Numbered from the stretch's first letter, positions 1-13,165 are shown. The stretch: DNA of 64,000 bases from Gibbula magus (GCA_936450465.1 OW388293.1:50086040-50150039), one strand, 5' to 3'. Notes: generated by a model not told the origin, from the sequence alone. Translations and numbers: made by a program.

Positions 1-128
1 AAGGTTTTGGGTTTTTAGACACATACACTGAAGGTAATTAAACTTGTGTTAAACGGCAGGAAGAAAGAATCATTACAATCAAGACTGTAATACATTAAGA
101 AAACAAGATGTGTTTGTTAAACACGGAT

Positions 129-402
129 GCCCCCGGATATACCAAAGTTATGGCCAAGGTTAAAGTTTTCTGAAGATGTCCACTGCGGCAAAGTCAAGGT
201 CACAAGGTCAAATATGATGACCTCATCTGAATGGTCTCATCACAAGGTATGCACATACCAAGTATGAAAGCCCTAGCTCTGAGCAATCCAAAGTTATGGC
301 CAAGGTTAAAGTTTTTGTGGACAAACATACAGACAGACAGACAGACAGACGGACAGGTGCAAAACAATATACCCCCGGAATCTCCAATTCGGGGGCATAA
401 AA
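129..402. repeat. Repeat with duplicated 'ccaaagttatggccaaggtt'
   Basis: The 20-mer occurs at about 138 and 289. A short (acag)n run follows near 330-352, and 'cccccggaatctccaattcgggggc' forms a hairpin at the end. Related 'gtcaaggtca' blocks occur at 47590-48118. Confidence 0.5.
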
Positions 403-839
403 ATCTACGATATTTCAATCAAGACATGTTAATCTCTGATATTGACATTTATACAATGTTATTCATCAGAATAACCAAAAATAAATTTACGATCTTTTAA
501 AATGAAAAGTGTAAATGTGGCAATATATTATCTTCTCCTCTGCTACCGCTACACTATCCCATCTCAACCTGTCACAATGTACTATACAGTGCACACATTT
601 AACTGAAATGTCCTATATAATTACTTCCTAAGCGAAATCCTTACATCCTGCAGATAAACACAAATACTGTCCTCCATCATGACAAATAAATTCAAAAGTT
701 CCATCCCATTTAAACCAGGCACATTTTGCTTTTAACATATATATTTATATATACTATGTCACACATTTCACCGAGATGTCACAAATTTAAGCCATTGAGT
801 AATATTTTATTTGGCTCTGACATGCCAAAAAAACAACAC
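403..839. other. No feature seen
   Basis: AT-rich single-copy-looking DNA without an ORF or repeat boundary that I can support. Confidence 0.4.
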
Positions 840-1240
840 ATTAAAGTTCAAATAATTTCACTTGACTTGCGTATTCATACCCTATTGCCAAATAAATGAT
901 AATTACTTATTTCAAATTGAAATTGAGCAGCACCTTTTACATGTGCAGAAACAGAAATTACACGTCTTGTACATATGCACAGTGAGTATATGACCTATCA
1001 ACATTACCAACCCACATCTGTCTTATTATCTCTAATTGGTTAATTTATAAAATGTTTGACCAATTTGTGCATGCCATTGTCCGATTTTTGATCATAAATC
1101 GCAACTTTTCCTTTAAATTTTCACTATACTGAATGAACTAATATTAAATTGAAAAGTTCAAACAACAGCCAGTACTTCTCGACAAAATAACACTATTTAT
1201 AACGTCTGACATAATGTGACTTCAACATACATATGGCTCT
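840..1240 (+). repeat. Interspersed repeat family, copy 1
   Basis: Shares 'cctatcaacattaccaaccc', 'cattgtccg' and 'cagtacttctcgacaaaata' with copies at 1950-2335 and 18440-18860. No coding potential was recognised. Confidence 0.6.
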
Positions 1241-1949
1241 TTAGGTGAAATACTTACATCCAAACACAAGATTCTGTCCTTCCTCATGACATATGCATTC
1301 AAACACCCCATCCCTTCTCAACAAGTCATATTGTATTTTTGACATACATCCAATGTAACATATACGTTATTGACACATGTATACCTTCCGTTACATGTTA
1401 TAACGAGCTGACAATAGTCCTAGAGATACAAAGAATACATACATATAAAGGCAGTTGTTTCCCTATGTGATATGATATGTTATACCATGGCAACAGGTGG
1501 CATGACACCGCCATATTTAATTGAATAGACCGCCATTCTTACAATGTATTAAATGCATCAATTAATAACACTGGAAATATTTATGAGTTACTGTAAGCGT
1601 GATGGCCAATTATATGTAATATACCATGCGAATGAATGGTTGACATGTCTGGATATTACATAGATTTGGATAAAAATGCCATCTGTTTATACATCATTAT
1701 TAGTTTTTTCCTTTTTTATATTCAAAATGTATGACATATATTAACACGTTAAGGAAATAATGTCGATCTTTTTGTCATTTATGACTGTCACATCACCCGT
1801 TATAAAAATCTCATCTACAAGTGAAATGATGTAGCCTTATATACATAGCTTTTATGCTGAGTCCAAAAAGGGTTTAGATGTTTTGATGAAATCTTAATAT
1901 TCATAAGATATGATTGACATTATTGTAATAGGGACATTCATATAATAGT
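1241..1949. other. No feature seen
   Basis: AT-rich sequence with short diverged stretches resembling the neighbouring interspersed repeat, but no boundary. Confidence 0.35.
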
Positions 1950-2335
1950 TAATTTGGCTTTGATACAAGCCAAAACATCATATGATTTATGTTCAAATAA
2001 TTTTGCCCAACTGGCATTTTATATATTTCCGATGAAAATCAAGCAACAGCCTAAAGCAGAAACCAAAACTACATATCCCATTAAGAGGAGATATATGACC
2101 TATAAACATTACCAACCCAAATTTGTCGTTTTGCCAATTGTAGATAAGTTTCCATAAATATGTTTGAAGTACACATAAATTGTCTGGTTTTGATCAGAAA
2201 TCAACTTTCACCTTTATACAATACGGAATCAACTAGCACTTAAATGGTAATTTCCAACAACAGTCAGTATTTCTCAATAAAATAACACCATTTATAATGT
2301 TTGACGTATGTGACTCCAACAACACACTGGATCTA
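1950..2335 (+). repeat. Interspersed repeat family, copy 2
   Basis: Diverged copy: 'cctataaacattaccaaccc' and 'cagtatttctcaataaaata' in the same order as in copy 1. Confidence 0.6.
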
Positions 2336-2532
2336 CTTAAGTTACTTTTACATTTAAAATAAATATTATTTTTACTTATAAAATTAATATTATTAGAGAA
2401 CACATGCTTCCACCTGGATATGCACATGATAAAGTTCTAATTGAAATGAAATAGACTTTTAACATTTTTGAAAAAAGATGCTTGGATATGAAAATTCCTG
2501 TGATGCCCCTCAGAGTGGGGTGGGTGAGGGGG

Positions 2533-2838
2533 GAGTAAGTTGAGGTGAGATGATTTGGGGTTTAACGCCGCTTTAGCATTCACTTATATCACAGCTGCCA
2601 CTATCATTGCAGGGAGAAAGGCTGCAACACCAGTGTGGCTATGTATTGCGATGAAACTTGCAGCAAATGGAATTAGAAAACCATGTTTGGAATTGCACTG
2701 AAATTCAGTGTAGCACAATTTGCGCCCGAACCTTACTGCACATAGGACAGGTCTCCACTGCAAACCAAAACCAAAACCAAAACTGCAGTTGCAAATTCCT
2801 TTGTGAGATTCAACCCCAGAACTCTTTGATCAAAAGCT
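2533..2838 (-). repeat. tRNA-derived SINE copy, degraded
   Basis: Same body as the copy at 22599 (tail 'gatttggggtttaacgccgc', body 'ctgaaattcagtgtagca'). It contains a small (accaaa)n expansion, and its tRNA head has decayed. Confidence 0.7.
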
Positions 2839-3462
2839 GAATGTGATAACCGTGACAAAAATATTTACTCAACAATTGTTTTTCAAATGTAAATGTAAAA
2901 ATATCTAAGTCAACCATCAAAACAACAAAAGATAAAAAAAAAACTTTAATTGGTTGATCTATATTTTATATTATTCAGATTGTATCTGAAAGTTCATTCA
3001 AAGGTCACAACGACAGAAACTCGCATGTTGCTTCAGTCAGCATACTAAACAACAAAGATGACACAGATAGCTGTCACATAAATTGTTCTCTAATTCTACA
3101 CGAGGGATTTCAGAACAACAGCCTGAACTCGAAGGGAGCTAATGCGCTATTGGATATCAGAGTTGCGACCATATCGTAGTATTGGTATTTATAAAACGTC
3201 ACTCCACAATAAGAAATTGTCACTAGCGACACGATCCCAAGTCGCAAATTAATGTTAAAAGTTCATAGTTTAAATGAAACAAAATGTCAACAGAAACATT
3301 ATCTAGTAAAATACTTTTGACACGTGGCCTGATGACCTCAAAATAATACTGACAACTGTCATGCTCATTTCTGTGGAAAAGTTTTAAATCCATACTTCTT
3401 CAGAAATGCCTTTTAAAGTGAAAACTTTTTTATACAACATTAGCTGATATCCCAAAAGTGGA
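2839..3462. other. No feature seen
   Basis: Noncoding sequence between a SINE and the first pogo-like MITE. Confidence 0.35.
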
Positions 3463-3635
3463 TCAAGCCGCGATAATCCGGCCACCGATAATCCGAATCT
3501 CGCAGTGTCCGAACGGTAGGAAGATGTAACCAAACTAATCTATTTAGTAGTCCTCAGTACTCAGTAATCCGAACATTTCACTATCCGAACGTTTTTGATG
3601 AAAAACGGAAGAGTTTGGATTATCGAGGCCTGACT
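3463..3635 (-). mobile_element. Pogo-like MITE, copy 1
   Basis: Ends like cagtcaggcctcgataatcc next to TA. Same 175-bp sequence as at 15594 and 42863, in reverse orientation. The left end is slightly worn. Confidence 0.75.
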
Positions 3636-3729
3636 GTATACACATGTATAAAAAAAAATATGTATATGTATATGTATCGGTGAAGTATGAATTGCTGACT
3701 TCAGCAAATTTCATTCCAAAGAATACCTG

Positions 3730-4010
3730 TCAAGGTCTTTTACACATGAAGCTTTTATCACAGTACCAAACCTGGAGATCATATCTATATATACTCCTAC
3801 AATAGGTGCAACAATTACACGACTCACAGGATACAGAGATAGTTACACCCCATTTGAGCCATTCACTGCTTCGATCAATCATTTCACATTGAACCGGTCC
3901 CAGAAATAGGTCATTAAAGGGACAGTGTGACAATGTATCTAGTTCGGCTTCCATAGGCACTCTAGTACTCGTACAAGCTGGACTCGAGTCCTTTTTCTAG
4001 GATTCTGGAT
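3730..4010 (-). other. Unassigned stretch with short ORF
   Basis: A 76-codon Cys-rich frame (3960-3730). The surroundings ('attaaagggacagtg', 'gactcgagtcc') look like repeat ends. I regard it as repeat-derived. Confidence 0.25.
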
Positions 4011-4190
4011 ATATAACGGATTAATAATAAGGATATAGTTTGTTTCTACAATTATTATGATATCATAAGAGTAAATTTTTCTCTTCTCATAGAGTTTACT
4101 CCCTTCAGCTTTTCGATCATAACCTCTGTTCTACTATGGCCAATTTATCTTTTCTAACAAAATCCCCTCACGGTAAAAAAGAATACCACT

Positions 4191-4516
4191 AAGAATGGCA
4201 ACATCCAACATGATTTCATAGCTTTGGTCAAGAATGACAACATCCAACATGATATCATAGCTTTGGTCAAGAATGACAACATCCAACATGATGTCATAGC
4301 TTTGGTAAAAAATGACAACATCCAACATGATGTCATAGCTTTGGTCAAGAATGACAACATCCAACATGATTTCATAGCTTTGGTCAAGAATGACAACATC
4401 CAACATGATATCATAGCTTTGGTCAAGAATGACAACATCCAACATGATGTCATAGCTTTGGTCAAGAATGACAACATCCAACGTGATGTCATAGCTTTTG
4501 TCAAGAATAACAACAC
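4191..4516. repeat. 39-bp minisatellite, about 8 units
   Basis: Units of 39 bp (core 'atgacaacatccaacatgat' then 'tcatagctttggtcaag') repeat about 8.3 times, differing at a few positions. Since 39 is a multiple of three and lacks stops, ORFs of about 100-120 codons open on both strands. These are repeat shadows. Confidence 0.95.
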
Positions 4517-4560
4517 CTAGAAAACAGAAGGTTAAGTGTTATCACTATTACACCACTTTC

Positions 4561-4780
4561 AATAATACTTCCCTAATATCATGACTGCTATAATCATTGC
4601 GGAGAGGAAAGCATGCAAAACAATTGTGGCGAAGCATTACAATGAAACCTGCGAGCGTAAGATGGAATTTGCAAACCAAGGGTAGCACTGCACTGAATTT
4701 CAATGAAGCACTGAACTAAACGATAGTTTCCGTGACTCTGCCAGGACTAGAACAGAGGACCTCTCCACAAAAAGTGAAAT
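4561..4780 (-). repeat. Degraded SINE fragment
   Basis: Shows the SINE body ('actgctataatcattgcgg', 'actgaatttcaatg') next to the 39-bp minisatellite, with neither a clear head nor tail. Confidence 0.45.
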
Positions 4781-5070
4781 ACTCTAACTTCAAACATTCT
4801 CCAGAATGGAACTAAGTTCAAATATAACTACAGTCTTGTCGACAGACTCGTATCACATTTGACCTTTGCTGCTTACTTCCTGTCAATTACTGGAGAGCAG
4901 AAATAAATGTTTTATGTTCACCCAAGCCAATTGTCACTGGACATTGATCAGTCATATGTCAGCATATTTACTCTGTATATCCGAGTTTCAATACAGCTCT
5001 AGAATGCTAACCTCTGGCTAGGAAAGTAGTGCCTGGTGTACAAGCTGCTAGTCTAAAGGATGAGTCTTAA

Positions 5071-5444
5071 AGAGACGGTTCTATCGGAGTATCCGTCATG
5101 TTGTTTTTGTGTATTACGTGAATGAGAAAAACAAAGTATTTTTTTTTTAATTTTGCAACTTTTTTATATTAAAATATATAAATAGAATATCCACAGAATA
5201 AAATTATTCATCATTAGACTGATCAACAACATCTTGTTATGCTATAGCTATATTTCCTCACTCATAGATCAATTCATATTTTAATTTTTGTCTATTTTGG
5301 CAAATTATCAAACATAAAAGTCACCAAAATATTATCCTCAGCATAATTGTGTTAGTCATGTATACATAACATATATGTATTTATAAACAGAAATGTTCTG
5401 CCAAATTTCAATTCCACAAAAAATATCCCGAGAGAACCATCCCT
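5071..5444. mobile_element. TTAA-flanked MITE
   Basis: TTAA lies on both sides (5067-5070 and 5445-5448). Ends are AGAGACGGTTCT and the complement of AGGGATGGTTCTCT. The interior is AT-rich. Partial relatives start near 28303 and end near 60955. Confidence 0.65.
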
Positions 5445-5989
5445 TTAAGTTTTAAAATATTTATGATCCTGTATAGATATATTCAGCACCTTGGAACAAC
5501 TTTCAGCTTATATTCTCAGAAATCCACTGGCAGAATGGCTATTGCTTTGATAATATCAAATGAAGACAATGAATTAAAATTGAGTATCAAGTTAAATTTC
5601 AGAACCAGTAACAACAACAATTTGAGTGCAGATTTTTCTATGTTTCTAGATTATTTGCAGAACTTTAAATATTTGTGAATATCACTTTCAACATTTTGAA
5701 ATATAAGTGCTATCAGGTTTATGGATGTCTAACTTTCTACTCTAATTCAATTTGTAGAAAAAGTGCCTTGATCATAAACTAATTAAGGCGGATAAATCAG
5801 TCATCAACATATGTCACGTTTCGTGGGTTAGACTCCTAAAATAATTGTTTAACATGTGATCACCAACTGAAGGCAAGAGCAGATATCACTCTCGTTACCA
5901 CGAAAAGTTAGCAAAACAACTGGATACTGCAGTAGTGACAAAATAGGCACTGTATGAAGACAAAAAAAATGTGTTCCAATTTGTAAAAA

Positions 5990-6190
5990 AAAGACAAGGG
6001 TATCCATAAGCATCTAGGTGTAAACTTGTCCCCTTCCCGTTCGTAAATCAAGGTCTTGTACAAAAGACTATCTTCAATCACTAGTCTTACACCATGATTA
6101 TATATTTGGTATGGATGGCTCACAAATCCTTTATCATCGCTCATAATATTGTACACTCCGTCATGAGGAAAGCGAATGTTGGCCTCAAGT
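5990..6190 (-). other. Possible isolated coding segment
   Basis: The minus strand reads ANIRFPHDGVYNIMSDDKG, then FVSHPYQIYNHGVRLVIEDS and YKTLIYEREGDKFTPRC, from 6190 down to about 5990. The composition is protein-like, unlike the chance ORFs around it, and a possible acceptor 'ttgag' stands at its start. I do not recognise the family. Confidence 0.25.
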
Positions 6191-7299
6191 TATCTAATTG
6201 ATATTCATTGGTTGGAAATCAATCTTGATGGTACAAATTATTAATTAAACTTGTATGATATTCCTGATTGTTTTTGCAAATTACCATTTTCAATCAACAG
6301 TTTGAATACAATCATAACATTAATACCATTGAAATGCCCGGAATTTAATTAATCGGTCTGGTGATAGGAATAATATCAAGAGTTTCATACTCAAACTACA
6401 GATGTATACAGATACATATTTACTCAAAAATTCACTGGATTAGATCAGGGTAGCCTCCCTTTACCCAGAGACTAATCCCGGATTATTCGCTATGTTTGGG
6501 AGTTAAAATTCCTGTAAATTGGCTTCTCAAAATAGTTTTGAAAAGAATATTCAATTTGATTTAAATTTGTTTAAATTAATTGGGAAACATACTGCACATT
6601 GATACACAATGAGTTCATGAATGTGTGATGCCCATAGCAACTGATGAGGTGGTACCTCAATATAATTCGCTTTATTTTTGTGACCTTTGAGTGATATGAT
6701 TGACAGCTTGGGTTAAACAAGGGTAATAACGCAGGGAGCGGCTTGGCTATGCATTTGACATTGATATGAGCGCTTATATTTAAGTACCCTAATCATAATA
6801 ATTATATTATTAGGTTTTAACTGATATGCACCAAAAGGGGGTGTGGAGAGGTCATGGTACAGTAGGGCATGTTACTCTCATCATGAGCTCAGGTACCCTC
6901 ATCCTGTCTACACACAGCCCTGACAGCGGATGGGATATCTCCCAGGAAGCACTTGAACCCTCCAAGAAATTTTCGTATAATATGTATTATGAAACCCCCC
7001 AACACTGAAGTGCTCAGTCAAAAGGGTTGCGCTCCTGGTTTAAAATCAGAGTTCTCTCTTGACCTGTGTTTAGAGATCACAAGGTACTAAAACAAGGGCA
7101 GCGAGAACAATTGGGGAATTTGAAACAGTGTCCTTTGGATACACAAGAGCAGAACATATCAAAGGTGAAATCCACATACTTTTTATCTTTTTCGTGAATC
7201 TTGTCGATCACAATGTTGTCAAAAGGTACTGAAAATTCAATAACATAAATAATTTCCTCAGGTTTATAAAAAAAATAACAAAGTATAAACTTGTTAGTT
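6191..7299. other. No gene seen
   Basis: AT-rich. A 60-codon ORF at 6826 has no recognised motif. Confidence 0.35.
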
Positions 7300-7518
7300 T
7301 CAATCTTGCAAAGGCTGTAGAAGAGGCCTATTCCATAAAAGATTGAAACTATTATTTTCCATTACTCCTGGAACCTGTTCAGAGTCATACCAAGGAAGAA
7401 TCTCATTGCCAAACCCACAAGCATGGCGGAGACATTCATAAAAGGTAAAAACCATTATGTTGTCATGTCTATGCAAGTTTGAACAACAAAAGGACATCCA
7501 CAGTCTTACTGAATTCAT
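7300..7518 (-). pseudogene. Fragment of a LINE-type ORF2 C terminus
   Basis: An open frame reads RHDNIMVFTFYECLRHACG, then PWYDSEQVPGVMENNSFNLLW. This resembles a stretch downstream of reverse transcriptase in many animal LINEs (RHD.V...IH..LC.KYG, then WY.H.PE.V.EN..KILWD). The reading decays after LLW. The match is from memory of the motif. It could be chance or an unrecognised exon. Confidence 0.35.
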
Positions 7519-7837
7519 TGTAAATGTGACAAAATTTTTAAGTGTCTGATCCTGAGTACCAAAGAGAATCCTTCAGAATCATGTTTCAGTCCTTCCAACT
7601 TTATCCACGCAAAGGAGATGCAGAAGTTGAACAACAGGCTGCACATCAACACGATGCAGTGAGTTCTCTTCAAACTCATGTCCCTGAGCTACTTAAATGG
7701 CTAACTTAACTAAGTTGACTGGCAACAAAATCAACAGCAATGTTGAGATTCAGTCAAACGCACCTTTGCACCTTAAGAACTCCTTTCTCTCATCATGAAT
7801 CTTGACACGCATTAAAGAGGATCTTCTAACAAGTAAA

Positions 7838-8047
7838 TATGTGTAAAAGTGCAATATTATTTCAATAAATCTCTCTTCAGTCTTCACAGTACAGCTTTAA
7901 GTGAAACTTTCTCAAGTAAATCAATAGATTTTGTGTTAAAGTGCAAAATATTTTTTCAATATATATCTCTTTGCAGTACAGCTTTAAGGGGAAACTTTCT
8001 TAAGTAAATCAATAGATTTTGTGTAAAAGAGCAAAATATTATTTCAA
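7838..8047. repeat. Tandem repeat of about 110 bp
   Basis: Units share 'cagtacagctttaag' and 'aagtaaatcaatagattttg'. About two units precede the fold-back insertion, and the interrupted third resumes at 8480-8550. Confidence 0.7.
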
Positions 8048-8480
8048 TATATAGAGGATATTTGACTTTTCTTGACAAATACCATGTTTATCTCATCGAG
8101 TGAGGTAGAAAGTTTATATTATCACGAGTGGCGCAGCCACGAGTGATAATATTTAAAATTTCTATCTCACAAGATGAGATAAACATGGTATTTGTCAAGA
8201 AAAGACAAATTTCATATTTATTATATTCAAAATCCTTGCATATTCACTGAAATCAACTTACATTTATGTTAAGTCGGCTCCTGAATGAGCCTGTCACCTC
8301 AACAACAATGTGACGTCATGAACGTGTCATGACGTCGGAGCATTGTTTTATGATGTCAGGTCATTGTTATATCAGTCACTAGTGACTGATAACACGTTCC
8401 ATTGTTATTTTCTCTAGTGACTGATAACACGGTTTATTTTCATTGATAGACCCCAGTATTTCACATGCAATCATATAATA
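8048..8480. mobile_element. Fold-back element with CRE-like motifs, inserted in a tandem repeat
   Basis: 8060-8211 is a long near-perfect palindrome (arms with 'caaataccatgtttatctca', centre 'gtggcgcagccac'). It is followed by TGACGTCA-type motifs near 8320-8340 and a second palindrome 'cagtcactagtgactg'. It splits a unit of the tandem repeat at 7838. Confidence 0.6.
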
Positions 8481-9060
8481 AAGGCCTATATCTCTTTGCA
8501 GTACAGCTTTAAGGGGAAACTTTCTCAAGTAAATCAATAGATTTTGTTTTGTACTGCCAGCACACACTTCAAGAGACAATGAAGCAGGCGATAGCACTTC
8601 ACTTATTGGGCAAACACTTCTTCATATCAATTTTTTTTACTTGTATCCTTTTTCTTCTCTTTGAAGTAGCAAACAGAAAAACACTCAACATTTTACGCAC
8701 ATCTATATCAATTTGCAACTGTTGAAGAAGGATGAAAACAAATACCTGATCAAATACATTCTAGAACTCACAATGTATATTTACATAGGTAATACATATT
8801 TACCAACATGAAAGGAACGATGAATATAATAATCAATTATAATGACCTTTTCTGCACTTAATGCAATGTTTTGATGATCGTACTAATTCTATTTTCACAA
8901 TTGATGAACTATTTTCTCTTCATCTGACCAACTTCTAAAAAGCCTCTCTATAAAGATATTAGTCTTGCCCTGTGACTGTGTAAAAAAACAAGAGCCTTTG
9001 ATACAGTCTAGGTCCGTATTTAGCAACTCTAGATAGACTGTATAGACAGGAAACTGAACA

Positions 9061-9232
9061 ATAATTAGAGAGGAGGAGAGAGCCGCCAAAACACATGAAG
9101 TTAACCTCACGAGGAGCAGGAGGAGGAGTAGGAGGAGGGGCAGAAGAATGTGTGTAGTTACATGTTTCGGGGATTTGACTCCCTTTAGCAAACTCACATC
9201 AGTTTTGGCGGCTCTCTCCTCCTCTTTAATTA
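9061..9232. mobile_element. Small TIR element with GGA-rich core
   Basis: About 32-bp inverted ends (ataattagagaggaggagag and its complement at 9201-9232), with a core rich in ggaggag. Confidence 0.6.
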
Positions 9233-12200
9233 TTAAACTTCCATGAACTAAATTTTAGACTATTAAGTTAAGTCCAGGGGAAAACATCTTCAATTCAACA
9301 ATTTGATAAATTTAAAAAGCATAATCACTATGTTTGTGAGATAAGTACACTCTTGTCTAAATATCCTCTGAAGTATAAAGCAATTTGATGAAATGAAACA
9401 TTATAAGTTTTCAATCTTGAAGTAAGAAAAAGAATCCTTGTCCACATGTACCCTGAAGTTTAAATACTATATAATGATAGTGTTACTTTCTTCAAATTTT
9501 AAACAATTTGATAAAGCAAATAACAGATTATTGTAAAAAAAAAGAATTTCAGTCTACAAGTGTCAGATCATGCCCCAAAGCATAAAATATCTTTTAAAAC
9601 TTTTCTCCGAGTCGTAAAACAATATGATTAATATGAAACTGTCTAATTTTAAGTCCTTTTGAGTGAGTATAAATATTTCATGTCAAAGAGCATTCCCTTT
9701 CTTAAACACTTCAGCAAACTTTTACTCACAACAAGACTTACCTTTACTGATAATCCAAAAGCAAAAAGAAGATATCTGAAATACCCTTCCACAGGAAACA
9801 AGGTAAGTAACACACCTACTCTCAAACATCATCTAAATTCCGACCTGTAATGTTCGAGTTAATGGGATGATAAGCTAGCGAACTCATTTCTCATCATAAT
9901 GTATGGTATTGATACAGAGTCTCTAAGTGACATTATTCACCGGGACACAACGAGTTAAATATCGCCACTGACCTGGAAAGACCTAGTCACAGCTGAAGCA
10001 AATGATGAACTCGCTCGGAACAAGTGTATGTGCAATACACTGCGGGTGATAAGTAAATACATATAAATCATTTGGTGCAAGGGTTGTCTCCCTTTATTAG
10101 GATATTATAGTAGATGTTTGAAAACTAACTCTTTCACATCTGTCCACTGCACAAAGCATGCAAATATATTATTGGTTAACCCTTTATCTTAATGTCGAAC
10201 CATGCTGTGTGACTCTGTCACAGGAATCACGACTTGATAATCAAATGATAATTCATATACTCACAGAACTGACAAGAGGATATCCATAATTTATTACCTT
10301 TGAGGGCATTCATGTTGGGGTTTGTTTTTCATATGATGCCTTTGGGCAAAATATTCCTTTACCACGATGATGTGACATCATAAATAATGTTCTGATGTCA
10401 CGCTTTATCTATGACGTTGTGTTGTAAATGCGGCAACGGGGGATAGACAGTCTAAGCTTGAAAATAGATTTTAGCGTACATGATCCTCAATTTCATAATT
10501 TATTTGTGTCTACATTGTACTATGTTTACAACACAAGAGCCTGACTATTATATATAAGTATGTTTTGAGTGAGACTAAATTAAGGATCAAATGTTAATAA
10601 ATATATTTCATTATTTCATTTTAGATAAAATTTTCAAAATGTTATCAACCTGTATGTTGATCATATATATATCTTGTCTTCCCAATCAATAGCAAATTTT
10701 AGCAATAACACATTAAAGGGGCAGTAGCACGTTTTTTGGAAATTTTATTTTTTCAAATTTCCCATTTAAAATGATAGTTTATGTCATTTATATTTACTTT
10801 AGAGGGTGAAACATCTTATTACACAAACCAATTATCTGTAGTGGTAATAACGGTGTTGCATATTAAGCAAAAATTGCATGGCAGCTATTTTATTGTGAAC
10901 ACATTTTATTATTTTTAATGACAAAAATTATTCCCATGGCTTTTTTTTAACCATGTACACTTATTTTTAAAATGATTTTAGCAAAGAGAAGGGTGTTTTA
11001 CTATTAATGACATTATTATTCAAATACATGTCATCAACTTATTTGAGCGAAAAAAATGTGCTACGGCCATAAAGGCAAAATATATTTCGATAAAATTCTT
11101 TTTACTTTCAAAGATTTTGACTCTAAAATAAATACACATAATTTTGACACTGCTGTGTTTGTTAATTTGGAACATATGTCAGAGTTCTTGGAAATTGTAA
11201 TAAAATCTGCCAGCTTGACAGAGTATTTCGTAAAAAAATTTTGGAGAAATTAGCTAAAAAGGTTTCTTAAATTGACGAATGGGTATTATTTTACAAAGCA
11301 ACAACAAAATTAATATGATTAGCTAATTTGTATCAATAATCAGTTTTAATATGGAATAATTACGTTACTGCAACAGAAGTTACAAAACCACTATTCCTCG
11401 ATGAATTTAACATTATTACCCTCTATATACATGTTTCTGTGGAGGTCTATCAAGCAGCTAATTAAGCTAATCAAATGAGTCAACAAGCATTATTGTGGAT
11501 AATAACACCTAATTAATAACATGTAATTAACCAACATTCTCAACCAACACATTTGTCGTATCATTAACTGCAACGAAAATATTCAGTTATGACGAAGTTC
11601 TGTAAATAATCTATAACTATAATCACCCAACTAAGCACTCCCAACCAATTTTAGTTTTAAATAATCATTGTAAAACTGAATTAGATACAGAATTGTTTTT
11701 AAAAACACTTCAGAAAATTTTATCAATGTAATAATGTTCAGTAAAAACATGGGAGAAAAGTATGAGATCGCTCTACAGTCACTTTCAATTGTTCGTTGAC
11801 GTCAATGAACTATGGGAACGAAAATGGAAAGTATAAATGAGCACACATAAAATATTTGACACAGCTTTACATTTAATCTTGGTAAATATATATATCAGCA
11901 CTACAAGCACCTGTTTGTTTACAAATTATATAATGTTTCATCAAAAAGTTTACTGTTGTAATGTTGCATAGAAATATTATACAAATTTTAAAAGACATTA
12001 TTATAACATTTGGATTGATCACAGAAGCGTGACATCCTGTTTAGCTAACAGTAACAACCTGAATGCATGCATAAACCTAAAAATATATAAAAACATCAAA
12101 AACCTACCAAATATGCATCTTGTGTGACAACCAGACAAAAGAATTATTCATAACTCTTTCTTCATAATCCAACTATACACCTAAATAACAACCTGGTTTA

Positions 12201-12636
12201 CCTATCTACGTGAATATATTTCTTTCACACTTGAGCAAATTTGGATGTTTTGACAACGTGATCGTTCGGGTGAACATACTCCACTCCACAATATCCTCAA
12301 TACCTCCCCTCGACACAATAAGATCAATTATATACAACAAATAAGTTGAGGTCAGAAAGTTTGATAACATGATTTGTTAGACTCCCCTGCATCTCCCACA
12401 TTCTTCACCGATGAGACAGCGTGACACCTAATATCTACCCCATTTTCAAATAAGAGATGATTTGAAGCATGCTAGCAATCCTATGCTACGAGGAGTCATA
12501 AGAAGGTTTAAAATACTGTATTTCCCCTAATAGACACCCCTATTTTTTCAGACCTCATTCAGCGCCGGTGTCTATTTGAGACCTGCGTCTATTCGAGACC
12601 GGCATATCTAACTTTTTGGCATATTAATCATCTGAC

Positions 12637-12667
<31 letters not shown>

Positions 12668-12849
12668 AAATAGACCATTGTCTCTTAATTTTTTGACAGA
12701 GAAAATCATCTGACCAACAATTCAATAATTCAATTCAATAAACTAATCACTTCTGCCCACAGGTAGTTTGAAATTCTTAATCACACTCATAGTGTAAATT
12801 CAAAATAATAAAACCAATTTTCATGACTAGAATATGACTAAATTAGCAA
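9233..12849. other. Gene-free stretch
   Basis: Apart from the fold-back copy at 10310-10560, this is AT-rich DNA. An (AT)n microsatellite lies at 12644-12667, and 'gcgtctattcgagacc'-type short repeats at 12555-12605. A possible MITE end, 'attaaaggggcagtagcacg', is at 10713. No gene was recognised. Confidence 0.4.
10310..10560 (+). mobile_element. Diverged fold-back repeat
   Basis: Matches 43752-43960 loosely ('tttttcatatgatgccttt', 'gtgacatcataaataatg', 'atctatgacgttgtg'). Its CRE-like sites have mostly mutated. Confidence 0.55.
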
Positions 12850-13165
12850 AAAAGAAATTTGCCAAAAATTCACTAATTCAAGTTAAATTTCGCACTGCAC
12901 CTCTCCTAGTGGTAAAGTAGCAATGTGCCAAATTTGAAAAGGAAGAGATGAATAGTTTTTCTGTAATCAATCGGACATTCTAGCTCCAAATATGACTACC
13001 GGTAAGTTGAAAAATAAAAAAAATCGCCATAAATAAATTAATTCACCAATTCGGGTTAAATTTTGTACTGCACCTCTCCTTGTGTTGAAGAAGACATGCG
13101 CCAAATTTGAAAAGATGAGATGAATAGTTTTTCTGTAATCGATAGGACAAAAAAAGTTTTTCAAA
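12850..13165. repeat. Two tandem units of about 173 bp
   Basis: 'ctgcacctctcct' and 'gatgaatagtttttctgtaa' recur 173 bp apart with about 85 percent similarity by eye. The 125-codon ORF starting at 13120 begins in this repeat and is not a convincing gene. Confidence 0.7.

Noticed and set aside
4134..4520. CRISPR-like array
   Set aside because: The 39-bp units are directly adjacent without unique spacers, and this is animal nuclear DNA.
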